Under the pieces are notes generated by a model. It was not told the origin of the DNA. It saw only the letters and a program-made list of their open reading frames with translations, and searched no databases. Both the position numbers and the translations under genes were made by a program. Below are positions 30,870 to 43,770 of a DNA stretch of 64,000 bases, in pieces (the stretch's first letter is position 1; each line of letters opens with the position of its first letter). Source of the stretch: Nymphaea colorata (Eukaryota > Streptophyta > Magnoliopsida > Nymphaeales > Nymphaeaceae); the NCBI RefSeq assembly GCF_008831285.2, contig NC_045140.1:6241528-6305527 (forward strand). Direction: 5' to 3'.

Positions 30870-33708
30870 ATTTAAATAAGTAAATTTTAAAGAGCCCTTT
30901 TTCAATTTATCTGGCTTTCAGACATAATTTTCTTCGAAAAATTTTATAACTAACGTGTAGAAACAACACACTCGAATTTGAATTCCTTACATTTGATTGG
31001 CCGAATCTATATCAAAGAAACCGTTAAAAAATAAACGAATAAATTTAAGTGTGCTTTGTTATATATACCTTCAAAACTTAGCATCCTTTCCTTTTGGTCC
31101 TAGCTTGTTTCCTTCAATCATCTTAATTAGAGTTACTTGTTTTATACATATCTTTTTCTCTAGAATGTTCCTCCTCCTCCAATAAAAGGCTATACTTAGA
31201 GTCGACTTGTTAAAGCTCGACTCGTGAATGAATTCGATTCAAGCCATTTGCTTAATGAGTCAAACTCGAGTTCATGAGTCGACTTGTTCAAATAATCGAG
31301 TTGAGTTCGAGTTCACTAAACTTGAATTGTTGAAGCTCAATTTGGCTAGAAAATGATGTGTAGTGATTTTTAAATATCCGACTCGTTTTTTAATTAGAAA
31401 ACCGGTATATTGACATTAATTAATTATGTAAATTTTAACAAAAACTCATTCAAGTTTGTCAAGGTTTAATCGAGTCCAACTCGATTTATAACAAAGTAAT
31501 AGTTCATATATTCAAACGAGTTTATCGACCTTTAATTGAGTCAAGCTTGAGAGTCGATCTCGAGCTACTTCCATCGAGTATTCTCGAACTCGAGATGGTT
31601 AAACTCGGGCTCGACTCGGCTCGTGTTCACCCCAAACTAAACCGCAAGTGTGTTTCATGGTTGTACTCGTGTTGGTGTTTCTTAGTGCAAATACTTGTTT
31701 TTGTTTCTCATCAAATAGTTCTTCTATGTGTATAGTTCATTGTGATAAGGATTGCGTTTAGGGGAGGAGGGAGGGGAAAGCCCGCCTAGGCCATGGCCCC
31801 ATCCTGGCCAATGAAAAAAAAAGAAATGTACATTGAAAAAAATAAATTTTTTTTAGATTTATATTCAATTTGGCCCTACCTGAATCCAGAGGTTGAATTG
31901 TCCGCCCACCCCTAAAGAAAATCCTGGCTCTACCCCTGATTGCATTGGATCAAGATTACCCAAAGATTACATGATTCGTCGTGCCATCTATTATTCAAAA
32001 ATTTATATTTACATGCTATAGGTGTTAACGGTCTCTTGCAAATGGTTTGTCGGGAAAAAGATTAAAAGGCAATGACCTTCTTATAACGATTTTACTCAAT
32101 CATTTTGGACCATGCCTTGTGATGGCGGGTCGTCTAAGTTCTTAGCTTAAGTTTTCATAAGCTATATTGACGTTCTGATATTTACAAATATGATATCATT
32201 TTTCATACTCATAATTATTGTATTTATTGAATTGAATTTCCAGTTTGAGTTTTTCGGACTGATTCCACTTTACAATTATGAAGTGCTATTGTGCTTCTAA
32301 ACCTTTCCTTTTTCTTTCTTGTTGCTCTCTTGTTGTACTGAGTTTGTTGTTATTCGTTGCTTCTTTTAGCTTTTAAAACAAATAGAAATTCAGTTATTAA
32401 TAAATTGATAATGAAGATGATAGTAAAAGAAAGTTGTTAACATTAGATAATTGATTTTGGGCTTGGTAACAATACGCTGCAAAATGTTGCTGCGACAAAA
32501 GGGAAAATTGGTGCCATCAAGCAAGGCATGGTTGGCTATGAGGACAGATCACTAAGTCAAGCCTTCATAACATGTTTAAGTGTAATGCAACTGTGATGTA
32601 TCAAATGTAATGTTGTAGCAATATTAAACATGAATGGTAGTTTCCCCTTATATCAATTGTAATTTAACTTCCTTCTAATCTTTCATTGACAATAATTTAG
32701 AGAGACCATGTGAACTCATTTTCGTCATCCAAAAAGAAGCCACCAAAAGTAAAAATGTGGCTATTGACTTGCCATCCAAACATCCAAAGTATGTTTTCGA
32801 CAAAACCAATTTTTGTGAGGGTATCATTCAAATGTTCTCATAGTATTTCCTCAAGTGTATATGTTAATTAAGTTGGTATAACTTTATCAATTGCGACAGA
32901 AAGCGTTGAGAAAGCAATGAACATTATCAAACGTCAACTTTGTAAAAAATGAGAGGAGAATAGATTAACTGAAAGGGACACATTTGATAGTATTAGTGAT
33001 GAAGTGTTCATGTACTGTTTTTAAAATATGAGACGCGGACAGGTCCATTTGTAAACTTGTTCATGACTATCGCTTTTTTATTTGCTTTTTGGGAGACTAA
33101 TTTTAAATATTTACTTGGCTATAATCATTTGATTTGGTTATTGAGGTTAATTGTAAATTTGTTCGTAACTATAGTTATTTGATGTATATTTTCAGAGCAA
33201 TTATAAATTTATTCATAACTATAGTTATTTAGATTTGCTTCTTGCCTTACTTCTTAAATAACATTTATTTTAGTTTGCCTTACCTCAGCGAAAAATATTC
33301 TAGCTCCACTACTATCCAGCAGTCTTGCATCGTAAATGAAATTTTCCTTCTTCTAATGACCAGTGGTAGTATCAACATTAACTTAATTAGTCCAGTTACG
33401 GAACTATAATCCCATAAACATCTAGAAAGTGGGCATGATAATGAGACAAGAACAGCACTTCACAAAAGAGCACCTTGGAAATCTTTATTCCCTCAACAAT
33501 GTCTGTCCTTTTAACAAGATCATCTGGAAGTTGGAAACGCGACATGTTTTTTAATCTTCACTTCTGACCTAAATTACAGAACAGACGGAGGGAAATTGGC
33601 AAGAAAAGTGAAAGGGGAAGTCACTTATAAGTTGTAACTAAAATCAACTCCCCATCTTGAGCAAAGCTATGTATTATTCACAGAATTTTGTCGAGTCGCG
33701 TCTCCTGC
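30870..33708. other. Spacer between the tandem ZIP genes
   Basis: No gene is seen. About 31190-31640 carries GTCGACTTGTTAAAGCTCG to GGCTCGACTCGGCTCGTG-type words and ends near TTCACCCC, as in common plant hAT MITEs. About 31760-31950 carries a second relic ending ATCCTGGCTCTACCCCTG. The rest is AT-rich. Confidence 0.5.
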
Positions 33709-36151
33709 TCATGCCCACTTAGCCATCAAGGACATGAACCCAGCACCCAAGAGCACAGCCACATACGCCTGAAACTGAAGCTTCATGTTGCTCTGCAACT
33801 TGGGACCCAAGAAATCTGCTGCCAGAAGGTCCACCAGCGCCATGTAATTCAGCAGCCCCGCCGAACAAGCGTTCAGAAGGCCCTGCACAATGAGGGCAGT
33901 GGGGCTGTTGCCGCTGTAGACATTGGACAGGCCAATCCCCAGGGCAATCCCAAACGGGGTGGTGAAGGAGAAGAAGAACACCATGACGGCTTTGGTCTTC
34001 AGTTTGTACTCCGCCTGCGGGTAGTTTTCTTTTCCAAATGAGAAAGAGAGAAAGATGGCAAGCAATTGCAGGAAGAGATTTTGGGAGAAGAATGAGTGAA
34101 GAAGAAAAGGAAGACGTAGACCTGGAGGATGCAGCCGCCGAGGCCCATGCCTTCGAAGAGTTGGTGGAAACAGAGGGCAGCGACCAGCGGCCTGATGGTG
34201 CAGGGATTCTCTGAAGCACCCAGCGAGAGGCCAATTATTACAGAATGCACAACGATACCAAGTTCCAGCACCTGCAGAAACAATGACAGCGCCTTTTCAA
34301 TTACAATATAACGAGGGAATGAATTCGTTAAACCCAAACCTCATACGAGGAACTTGAATAGAAGCAGGTGTTCCTTTCGTTTCGTTTAGCTCAAATTCAG
34401 CAGTTCTCAGCATATGTTCACTGAAGAAATCTTCTTGAGGCTGAACCACTATAAAAAGGGTTCCATTATTCGTTCTTTGTTCAATCGAAGACGGTGGTTT
34501 TTTCATGACAAGATTCAAGAACTCTTTATTTCCTATATGTATTGACTCACTAGTTACTGATAAACTTGAATTTGTGGGTACTGCTCCAAAAAGTACACAC
34601 TTCTAAGAAGTAAGTATGTCTTGGAGGACCAATCCAAAAAGAGATGGATACTTACAGGGGCACTGAATAGTTAAGAAGGGAGACAATACCGGGAATTCCA
34701 GATCGATTAAAAAGTGCGATGATGAAGCTTTGGCACGCAAATCAAAGAAGGTGTTATGATCATCATTAAAGATAACGCCTGTAGGCTACGCCTCCGAACA
34801 CATATTCCTCAAGCTTTGTATATATTATATACATATAACTAAATTAGTATTAGGAACATGGCTTTTGTATTTTTGTTGTTTTTGTTTTGTTGGTAAGTAT
34901 TCGAATAAGTAAGAAGAAAAGAGTTTGAGATAATCTGATGTCGTTTTGCGTAGACACACGTAAAAAGCAAGAAAAGTATTAACTGAAAAGAGTAGTTGAA
35001 TAACCATGGGTCCAATTTGAATAACCATTATAGAAACTATTTGTCTAATGGTTTAATGATATAACAGTTAAGGGAACATGTCAAGTGTAAATATGAGCAC
35101 CATTTTATTTTATATATATATATATAACAATTGAATTCAGTGGACTGCCTGTAATTGCAATTTTTTTTATTTTATCGCTAAAATCATAGTAAAAGATATA
35201 TTATTGTTAAAAACTGCTCTTAAATAACTGCAGTCATTATTGTACCTTTTGTAATGATTTTTTGCGATCCAACATTAAAAAAAAAACCCATAAAACTGTC
35301 AAATGCTTCAGCTAAAATTTATAACATGTATAATATTTTGCACACCTTTTACTATATGTGATATTAAATTTATGATATTAAAGTATTAAAAGTAATTAAA
35401 AACTTTTCCCGAGAGAAATTGGTTTTAAATAGATTGCGCAAGAAATTGGTTTAGCGCGCAAAGGCGGACCTTACTCGACTAAGAACAAGAAACCGAGAAG
35501 AAGAAATAAAGAAAAAAAACAGATGCCGAAACGAACTCCGCGCGTGCGGCGTACCTGAGCGACGACCCGGTGGCGCAGGAGCTTCCGATCCTTCCCATCT
35601 TTATCCGCCCCAGCGGCCACAACCACACCCGATTCGGCGTCGCCGACCACCACCACCACGTCGGCAGCCCGGTCTGCCGGCGCCACTTTCCCATGGATGC
35701 TGGTAGCGAACGAGTCGACCATGAGGGTGAAGACGGCCGACAGCATGGCGACGAAGGTGGTGAACGGGAACTTGTGCCACGGGGTTTCCGGCAGGCACGG
35801 CGACGTCAGGTCGTCGAACGAGTCGGGAAGGACATGCATGTACCCGGTGGCGAGGATCACGCCGCTGGAGAACGCCTTCACGACCGTGAAGATCTTCCCG
35901 TCGGGGTGGAGCATCGGCAGGGAGCGGGTGACGAGCGGCAAGCACACCCCGATCATGCTGGCGACCAGGATGGCAAAGATGGCAATGACTTTCAGCCGCA
36001 ACGCGGCGTCGGGATCGTGGCAGCCGCCTGATCGGCCGTCGCAGGGTCCTGTCGGCGCGACGGCGGCTGCCGGAATGGCCGAGAGCAACAGTCCGGCGAT
36101 CGCCACCAAGAGCAGTTCCGCCGCAGAAGCCGAAGTAAACCTAGAAGCCAT
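33709..36151 (-). CDS. ZIP family metal transporter (IRT1/ZIP8-like), copy b
   Basis: Exons 36151-35555, 34271-34122 and 34014-33709 (597, 150 and 306 nt), encoding 350 residues. Introns of 1283 and 107 bp lie at exactly the same codons as in copy a. The protein has a signal peptide (1-30), helix I near 53-74, YMHVLPDS (His106, Asp110), [14 protein letters not shown] (His208, Ser209), [12 protein letters not shown] (His235, Glu239) and a final AKWA. The helix III-IV loop reads [19 protein letters not shown] and, like copy a, lacks a histidine cluster. Exons 2 and 3 are nearly identical to copy a. Exon 1 differs most in the signal peptide and the loop, with offsetting one-codon indels. It is an intact tandem duplicate; plasma membrane or an internal membrane is the likely location. 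Confidence 0.95.
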
Positions 36152-36214
36152 CTGAGAATTCTTTCTCTACTCTCTTCTTTTGGATCTGCATCTTTGGCTG
36201 CGCCGAGATTAGGG

Positions 36215-36221
36215 TTTTATA
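36215..36221 (-). promoter_or_regulatory. TATA box of ZIP-b
   Basis: TATAAAA on the minus strand, 64-70 bp upstream of the ATG at 36151, followed by ACCCTAAT. Confidence 0.65.
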
Positions 36222-36223
36222 GA

Positions 36224-36515
36224 GAGTACGGTCACACGGCCTTTACTTTACGGGAAGAACGGAAGTGGGTCCGGCACGAGATTTCCTCGTGCCGGCGAGC
36301 TGACGGGGGAGTTCGAAGTCAAAACGTGATTATTTCACCCTCGCCATTTGGTCTATATCTACTGACTGTTCAGCTTTAGTTTGGGGTATTTTTCTTTTGT
36401 CTGGGGGTATAAAGGGGAAACGAAAGTGACGTGGTCGGTGCTGGTTTGACCTACGTGGAGGAGACCGTCCGGGCACACGCCGGAGCGCGAAATGCACGTC
36501 CCTGTCGCCTCTGAC
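36224..36515 (-). promoter_or_regulatory. ZIP-b promoter with blocks shared with ZIP-a
   Basis: GAGTACGGTCACACGGCC (36224-36241), a GTGCCGG-GAGCTGACGGG block near 36287, and a distal block at 36443-36515 (GGTTTGACCTACG, ACGCCGGAGCGCG, GCACGTCCCTGTC) correspond in order and distance to ZIP-a. GTGACGTGG at 36426-36434 is an ACGT-core site. The zinc-deficiency element TGTCGACA was looked for and not found. Confidence 0.45.
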
Positions 36516-36529
36516 CTTCTGCCCTCGGC

Positions 36530-37151
36530 ATGGGAGAAGCGCGTTTGGGAGTTCGTGATTATTTAAGTCAAGAATAGGAGCGGGTGAGGTTTTGCCTTAC
36601 TGCCAAACGGTGCTTTCCTTGAGCTGCATACGTTTTTATTTGCATCATTCATGTGGAATTTTTGTTAGGCCTATCTTTTGTTTCTCTTAAAATTAAAAAA
36701 AAAAATGTCAGTTTCTGCTAATTTTTTAATAAGAGCTTTCATTTTTTAAATGAAAGTTTTGAATCGAAGGCCTAAAATATAATTTTGTAAATATGGGAAA
36801 AAATATTAACTGCATTTATTTTAATGCTACCCTCTATACTAACGTACATTATTGTCAATCTAGCTAACCATTTTTTTTCCTTAATTAAATGGAGATATAC
36901 TCCAAATTTTTGTGTGGCAGTTTCTACCAAACGTGATACTTAAAAAAATGTAAAAGATATGGCCCCAAAAAAATCATAAACATGGAGGACCTGTGAAAAA
37001 TATTTTATGCGTATATCTTATATTTTATGTGGAACATGTCTAATATTTTATATGTTGTACTTTATGTACGTACACGTTATATGATGCATATGTTTTTTTT
37101 AATATGATATTTTATTCAACTATACTAAAGTCAAATATGTAGATAGATACT
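36530..37151. other. Intergenic DNA, no gene seen
   Basis: AT-rich without recognisable structure. Confidence 0.5.
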
Positions 37152-37404
37152 AAGGATGAGCATCGGGAACCGGATTTTTGGGCCATACCCGAAAGTCCAG
37201 CCTTGGTTCGGCCGCCCGGTTATAATAAAAAATATTTTTTAAATATATAAAATAATTTTTAATATAAAACATATTTTGAATAATAAAATACATATTATTA
37301 ATAAAAAATACTTTTTTAAAAGTCTATTGAGCCGATTCGAACCAGGTTTTTTAGGCCGAGGTTTCAGGTAGCCGCCGCCGGCCCGAACCGGCACCCACCC
37401 TAAG
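37152..37404. mobile_element. hAT-like MITE with perfect 8-bp target duplication
   Basis: TAGATACT occurs at 37144-37151 and 37405-37412, exactly flanking a 253-bp segment. Ends AAGGATGAGCATCGGG and (inverted) CTTAGGGTGGGTGCCGG are imperfect inverted repeats. The centre is AT-rich. An 8-bp duplication is the hAT hallmark. Confidence 0.75.
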
Positions 37405-37412
37405 TAGATACT

Positions 37413-39090
37413 TGAGCTAGATCAACCTATCAACTTTGGTTAGTCATAATATATGCATGATCATCTCAAATATGCATTAACAAAAATTTTCACATGAACC
37501 ATGTGTTTTCAAAAACCTTTATGGGACTAAGTGAAAATTTTTAAAAACTTGACTCAATATTTGTGTGTTCTTAAAGAATGTGCTCTAGAGGGCCGCCAAT
37601 ATGTAGTCTGAAATGAAAAAGAAACCCTAATGACATCAATTATCTTGCCGTAAAAGGAGAGATTGATATACAAGTTGAAGCATAATTGAAGATGGGCTTT
37701 TTGGGAAGTTGAGTTGGTGGGGTTCATCTCGAAGCATCTAAGGCTACACCTTTAGATCTTAGAGGGATTAAGAGAAGAAAAAAAGCTTTCACCTTCACTC
37801 GCTCAGGTAAGAATACATGAAAATTTTTAAACATTACGTGGAGTATTTAAATGTAACTAAATAAGTTATCTTGTAAAAGCATGGGCAAAGGGAACCACTG
37901 TTAAAAAAGAAATCATATTCTTTTTCTGCATGACACTTTGACCATTCATATATATCCTACAATAATTGTAATCTTTTATTTGAGTACTTTTTCCAACAAA
38001 AGAACTGAGACCCTTATTTGATTTTTTTTTAAAAAAAAAATTAGATGCCAAAAGATAGACGCCGGATGCCCAAAACCCGAACTTGGGCTTGGGCGCTACT
38101 TGAGCTTTGGCTCGGCCCATCCCAATTAAAATAAAAATATTTTTTAAATATAAAATAAAATATTAAACAAAAATAATAAAAAATTAAAAAATAATAAAAA
38201 ACTATCGAGCCTATCAGGATTAGCCCGATATCTTATCAGAGAACTAAATACCCGAACCCAGTGCCTAGGCTTACCAAAAGATTCAAAATTATATAGCATA
38301 AATATTGTGCTAGTAGAGTCATGCTGAATTACTTTTCATTATTCTACTATTTTATTCTAAGTAATTAATCAAAATTTTTAAAATTGGTCATCTTCGTAAT
38401 TATGAAAATTGTCAATCGGCTCGGGGATGCACATTTTCCTAGATATTGTATTGCCTATTTAATGTTTAGATGCATCAGAATTTAATGGTCACATTCTTCA
38501 GCATTAAGTTTTACAACTCAATATTTCTGTCTATGTCAGAGTGCGCCTAGGAGGTTCTTTTGGTTTTAAGCAAAAGAGTCGCATCCATTTATGCAAATAT
38601 GTAAACTAGGTGTACTCGAATTATAGTGAAATCTAATTTAGACTCGGACTCGGACTCGGACCTTATTTTCAAAACTTGTATACTTATATAGGTAACATGA
38701 TAATATTGAAACTTTATATGAGATGAGGTGGAACCTCTTCTGGATCTTAGTCAAATAGTAAGCTCCAATAACCTTTCTATAATATATTTTCAAAGCTACT
38801 TGCTTTAATTTATTTCTTCAATAATTTCGGTACATACCTCAGATTTCTAACTTTTCTCATACAAACTTCATTTTAAGTTATTGCCATCATATTAAGCACA
38901 TTAATTTACCATTTCCTCTAAAGGTCGTGCACGTTGCCTGAAGATCATTTATTTTCCATCAGCAAAGAAAAATAAGTGGGAAGAACAATGTAGGAAAGTG
39001 TAGACTTTCATTTGACGAGAGACCCAATTATTTAGCAATTATCCACCACCAGCCTGCTGAAAGGAGTGGCGGAGCCACGTAGAAGCAGCT
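37413..39090. other. Intergenic DNA, no gene seen
   Basis: A second, older relic of the same GC-rich-ended type lies at about 38050-38285 (CGCCGGATGCCC to GAACCCAGTGCCTAGGC). A GGAGTGGCGGAGCCACG word at 39066 is an end fragment of another element family. Confidence 0.45.
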
Positions 39091-39099
39091 GTCAGTGAC

Positions 39100-42000
39100 C
39101 AGCAAGGTGAGAAGCTAACTCTTTATAGACTTATGAGAGTCCAAATGACGGTTTCGCTCATCATAAACTGGATATGGATCCTCTTTGGTTTCGACACAAC
39201 TAATGTATATCAAAAAGATGATACAGACCCATACTTATTAAATCACCTTAAATTGGGTTTATCTATAAAGATAGCCTGTAATATATAACTATTGACACAT
39301 ATATAGGCTCATTATATAGATTTCTTACAATCTCATACTTGGGCCTATATGTCATGAAAGAATCGTGCATTACAATTTAATCTTTATGAGCTCAAAACTG
39401 CTATCTTTTCCATTATCTCGGATAATCTTGTCCGTTAATCATGTCAATGTTAGATCAAAGGGATCATGATCACTCTTGTCACAACCAGACCCATCGGTGG
39501 TCACACATATCAACACAATTAAATGACATAGATCAAGTATGGTTGTGTGGCAAGGAAATTACATGCAATGTGATCTTTAACATTTTCATTTTTAACTAGT
39601 CCAACTTTACACTTTAGTGAAATCACATCCAAATGAATTTAGAGTGAACTGAAAAAAAAAAAAACTATATTTTATAACAAATGACATACATGTCGATAAC
39701 AAAAATAATCAAGTACAAACTCCCACTCAAACTGATAAGTCCTAAAACGACAAAACACCCATATGAACAATATGCTTATGAAAAACCTTGAATAAAACAC
39801 CTTTAAAAAGCGGATCTGCAATCATAGAGTTTGTACCAATGTGTTCAATAGACACTTGACCACTCTAAATTTTTTCTTTAGCAATAAGGTACTTAATGTC
39901 AATCTACTTTGACTTTGATAAATTCCTGCTGCTGTTGGAATATAGGATTACAGAGTTGTTGCCACAATATAACTTTAGTGGTCCTTCGGTTCCATCTAAA
40001 ATACTCATCCAGGTGATAAAATTTCGCAGCCATATTATATGATTGGATACCTCATAACAAACAACAAACTTTATTGCCATAGTGGAAGAAACAATGAGTG
40101 TTTGTTTGGCACTTTTCCATGAAATTGCTTTCCCAACCAACAGATAGACATAGCCTGATGTGGATCTTTGACTGTCTTGGCATCATGCAAAATCAAAATC
40201 AGAATAACCCAACGATCTCCAAATGATCTGATTTTCTATATGTGATCATGTAATCTTTTGTCTTTTACAAATATTACATAACTCATATGGCTGCATTTCC
40301 ATGATCCATTCCTTGGTTGCTCAAATATATATCTAACATCTCCACAATGAATACAATATGTGGACATATACATACCTGAATATATATTAGACTCCCAACT
40401 GCCGAGGCAAAAGGAATCTTTTGCATTTCCGTTACCCCAAACTGGTTTTTGCGGCACTGGTTGAGACTAAATTTGTCTCCTTTAGCAACAAGAGTATCAC
40501 CTCACTTGCAATCCTTCATATCAAATCTTTCTAGAACTTTATCGATATAACTCTTTTGTGATAATCAATAATACCTCAAGAGCGATCTCGATGTATTTGA
40601 ATTTCTAATACAAAATATGCGATACTAAGATCTTTCATTTCAAATTTATTTGACAGAAACTTCTTAATATCATGCAATAAGCCTATATAGTTATTAAATA
40701 CTAGAAATATAAATTTAACTCCACAAAAATTAAGTTATACATATTCATCAACTAAATTTACCTCAAAGCCAAATGAGATAATAACTTCATAAAGTTTATG
40801 ATACCATTAGCAGGAAGCCTACTCAAGACCATATACGGATTTCTTTAGTTGCATCATATATATCATTCAATCAATATCTCTATTAAGAAACACAGTCTTT
40901 ACATCCATCTAATGTAGCTTCATATCAAAATGAGCTACTAGTATCTTGATTATTTTTTTCCTACAAATAAATTGAAAAGAAGGTCTCCTTGTAGTCTATG
41001 ATTTCATTTTAAGTAAAGCCTTTGACGACATGACGAGCATTATATCTTTCCACATTACCATACGAATCTAATTTATTTTTAACTATTCATTTGCAACCAA
41101 TAGGTTTTGCACCGGCATGTAATGAGACAAGATCCCAAACATCATTATCTTTCATAAACTTTAACTCTTCTTGCATGACATCCATTCACTTTTGAGAGTT
41201 ACAACTATTGATGGCCTCATGAAAGTTAACATGATCATCTTCCATTTTATCAACAATACGAACTATTAGTTAGGAGATCATCACTGACACCTTTTTCCGA
41301 ATATGCTATTTGATCTATGTTAGGCAACTAAACAAGGTCTTCATCAATAGCAACTATAGGGATAGAAACTCGTTCTACCTCAAATCTAAGGTCTTTAACC
41401 TTTAACAGCTCTCCTAAACTCTACATCCTCAAAGAAATGAGCATTTCCTGTTTTGAAAAATGACTTACGTATAGGGTCATAAAACTTGCACCCCCTGGAT
41501 CTTTTAGAATATCCAATAAAGTAGCAGCCAACTGGCGTCCAATTTTCTTTTGTTAGGCTTATATTGCTTAGCTTCAACTAGACATCCCCAAATATGAGAA
41601 TGTTTCACACTAGGCCACTGAGTTCATATTTCATAAGGAGTTTTATGTGTCACTTTGGTTAGTATTATATTCAATATATAAGTTGCAATCTTTAGTACTT
41701 CATCCCAAAAGGACTCAAGTAAGGTGAATGACTAATCATACTTCTTACCATGTCCTTAAGAATCCTATTTTGTCGCTCAACAATACCATTCATAACAACA
41801 TTGTGTACTGATGGACAATTCCACATTCTTCTTGAAACTAAGCAAATGGCCCCGACCGTAGTTCACTTGATCTAGCATATTTGCCATAGTATTCACCACC
41901 ACAGCCAAAACTAATGGCTTTAGTCCTTTTGCCAAGTTGATTTTCAACTTCAGCCTTAAAAACTTAGAACTTATCCAGCGACTGTGATTTTTCATTAATT

Positions 42001-43568
42001 AAATACAAGTATCCCATAACAAGAATAATCATCTATGAACATTATAAAATATTGTTGACTATCCCAAGAAGTTCTAAGTAATCTGAACATCTCTGAGAAC
42101 TAGTTTTCTTATTGTTGGTTTGTTTTCCTTTGACACATTCAATGCACATATTAAAATGTGTAAAATCAAGAGAATCAAGAATTCATATGCTACAAGTCTT
42201 TCAATTCTCTATTTAGAGATGTGACCTAAGCGCTTGTACTATTTAGAGATGTGACCTAAGTGCTTGTACCATAATGCAGCAAAATTCTCTTCAGTTGATT
42301 TGCGCTTTGTACCACGAGTACTTAAATGGAATGTATTACCAAATGAAGTAATAGTTTCAAGTAAATATAGGTTATCAATAAAAGACAAGTAACCTGAACT
42401 AATAAGACTTGAAGTTTGAAACAAGCTAAACTTATTATTTTCAAATGAATAAGATCAACCAAATTTGTCCAATATAGAAATAAAAAATAAATTATGTCTA
42501 AATGACAAAACAATATAAGTATTTTTTAATTCTAAATATCAACTAGCCTTTAACAACAACCTAAAAGTTCCTATTGCATCAACCACATAGATCAACCTTT
42601 CAGCATCACTTGATGCTTCACAACTTAGGCAGTCTTGCATAGATACACTTGCGCACCTGAATCTACCCACCAAATATGCTTGGGTACAGAAGTTAAATTA
42701 ACTTCCAAACAAACCATAGCAAGGATAGTACATTCATTCTCATGTCAGGCATGATGCTTAGTACAATCCTTGTTCATGTGACCATCGCTTAAATAAAAAA
42801 AAAAACAACTCTACGTTTTATCCTTATGTCTTTTTTGTTTCTTTTGCTGCCGTTTTGTCTTTAGACATAGTTGCCATGTGAACACTTTCTGTCTTCTCTT
42901 GTGTCATCCTCTCTTCCTCTTGCATAGAATGCAAAATGAGCCCATTTAAAACCAATTTCTCTTTTTGGTAGTTGTAACTAACCTTAAAATGGTTAAATTG
43001 TATTCAAATAATTATAAGCACTAAATATACAAGCAAGTCTTCAGACAACTCCAACTTAAGTGCTCTCAATTTTGAGATAAGATGAGACATTTTCATTATG
43101 TACTCCCTAATATTCCCCTTTCCCTTACATTTCTTTGAAAAAGGGTTTGCATGTACAAGTCTTTGCATTCACATTCTTGGCAAAACTCTTTTCTACTTTA
43201 TCGAGGAACTACTTGGCAGTTACACCTTCGGATATGAGTTCCCTAAAAGTTTCTAGAATTGCATGTTTCATGATCATGAGACTCATCCAATTGAAATGAA
43301 GCCACTTTTAAAAGTTCCTTTTATCCAAAGTATGACTTTGATCCATAAGAGAACATGATTTTTTTTTTTTAACGGAATATCCACATCCATGCGCCCGAGA
43401 ACTATCGTTACGTTCTCTTTGTAGTTTTTGAAGTTTGAGTAATTAAACACGGGAATAAAATTGATTTGAAAACAAATCTATCTTTGGATTAACTTGTTGT
43501 CCACATGAAAACCTCATAGATAGTCACATATTTATTACTGAAATATGTTAGAACCTTTTGCCAAACAG
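39100..43568 (-). mobile_element. Decayed Copia-superfamily retrotransposon
   Basis: Read on the minus strand: gag near 43450-42800 (NYSNFKNYKENVTIVLG and FLDKVEKSFAKN are recognisable), GAG-pre-integrase at 42424-42239 (LWYKHLGHIS), integrase and following region at 41995-41395 (PVGCYFIGYSKRSRGCKFYD), reverse transcriptase to about 40236, and RNase H at 40140-39800 ([16 protein letters not shown], then HIGTNSMIADPL). Stops interrupt every domain. A weak polypurine stretch near 39720 is followed by possible 3' LTR sequence down to about 39100, but no second LTR proves this. The 5' side is cut by TIR element B. Confidence 0.8.
42209..42268. repeat. 30-bp tandem duplication inside the Copia
   Basis: CTATTTAGAGATGTGACC... 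is repeated at 42209 and 42239 with one difference, adding ten codons. Confidence 0.9.
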
Positions 43569-43701
43569 TAAGGGGGCGTTTGACGGGCGGGAATTTCCCT
43601 GTGGAACCGGAAACATTTTTTTGGTTTTCAAAATATTTCCAGCGTAACAAACGCAGAAATATTTTTTCGACCGTTCAGGTCGATTCCAGAAACATATTTT
43701 T

Positions 43702-43741
43702 GGAAATATGTTTCCACCGGAAGGGGTGGAAACATATTTCC
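43702..43741. other. 17-bp hairpin inside TIR element B
   Basis: GGAAATATGTTTCCACC, a 6-nt loop, then the exact inverse ending at 43741. It starts 130 bp from the left end of the element. Confidence 0.92.
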
Positions 43742-43770
43742 GGAATTTTTTTTTGGCCCGTTAGGGCTCG

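Noticed and set aside
36224-36515. Zinc-deficiency response element for bZIP19/23 in the ZIP promoters
   Set aside because: The palindrome TGTCGACA is absent. Only partial TGTCG words are present.
39100-39720. Confident 3' LTR call for the minus-strand Copia
   Set aside because: No second copy of this sequence was found in the window, so the LTR boundary cannot be shown.
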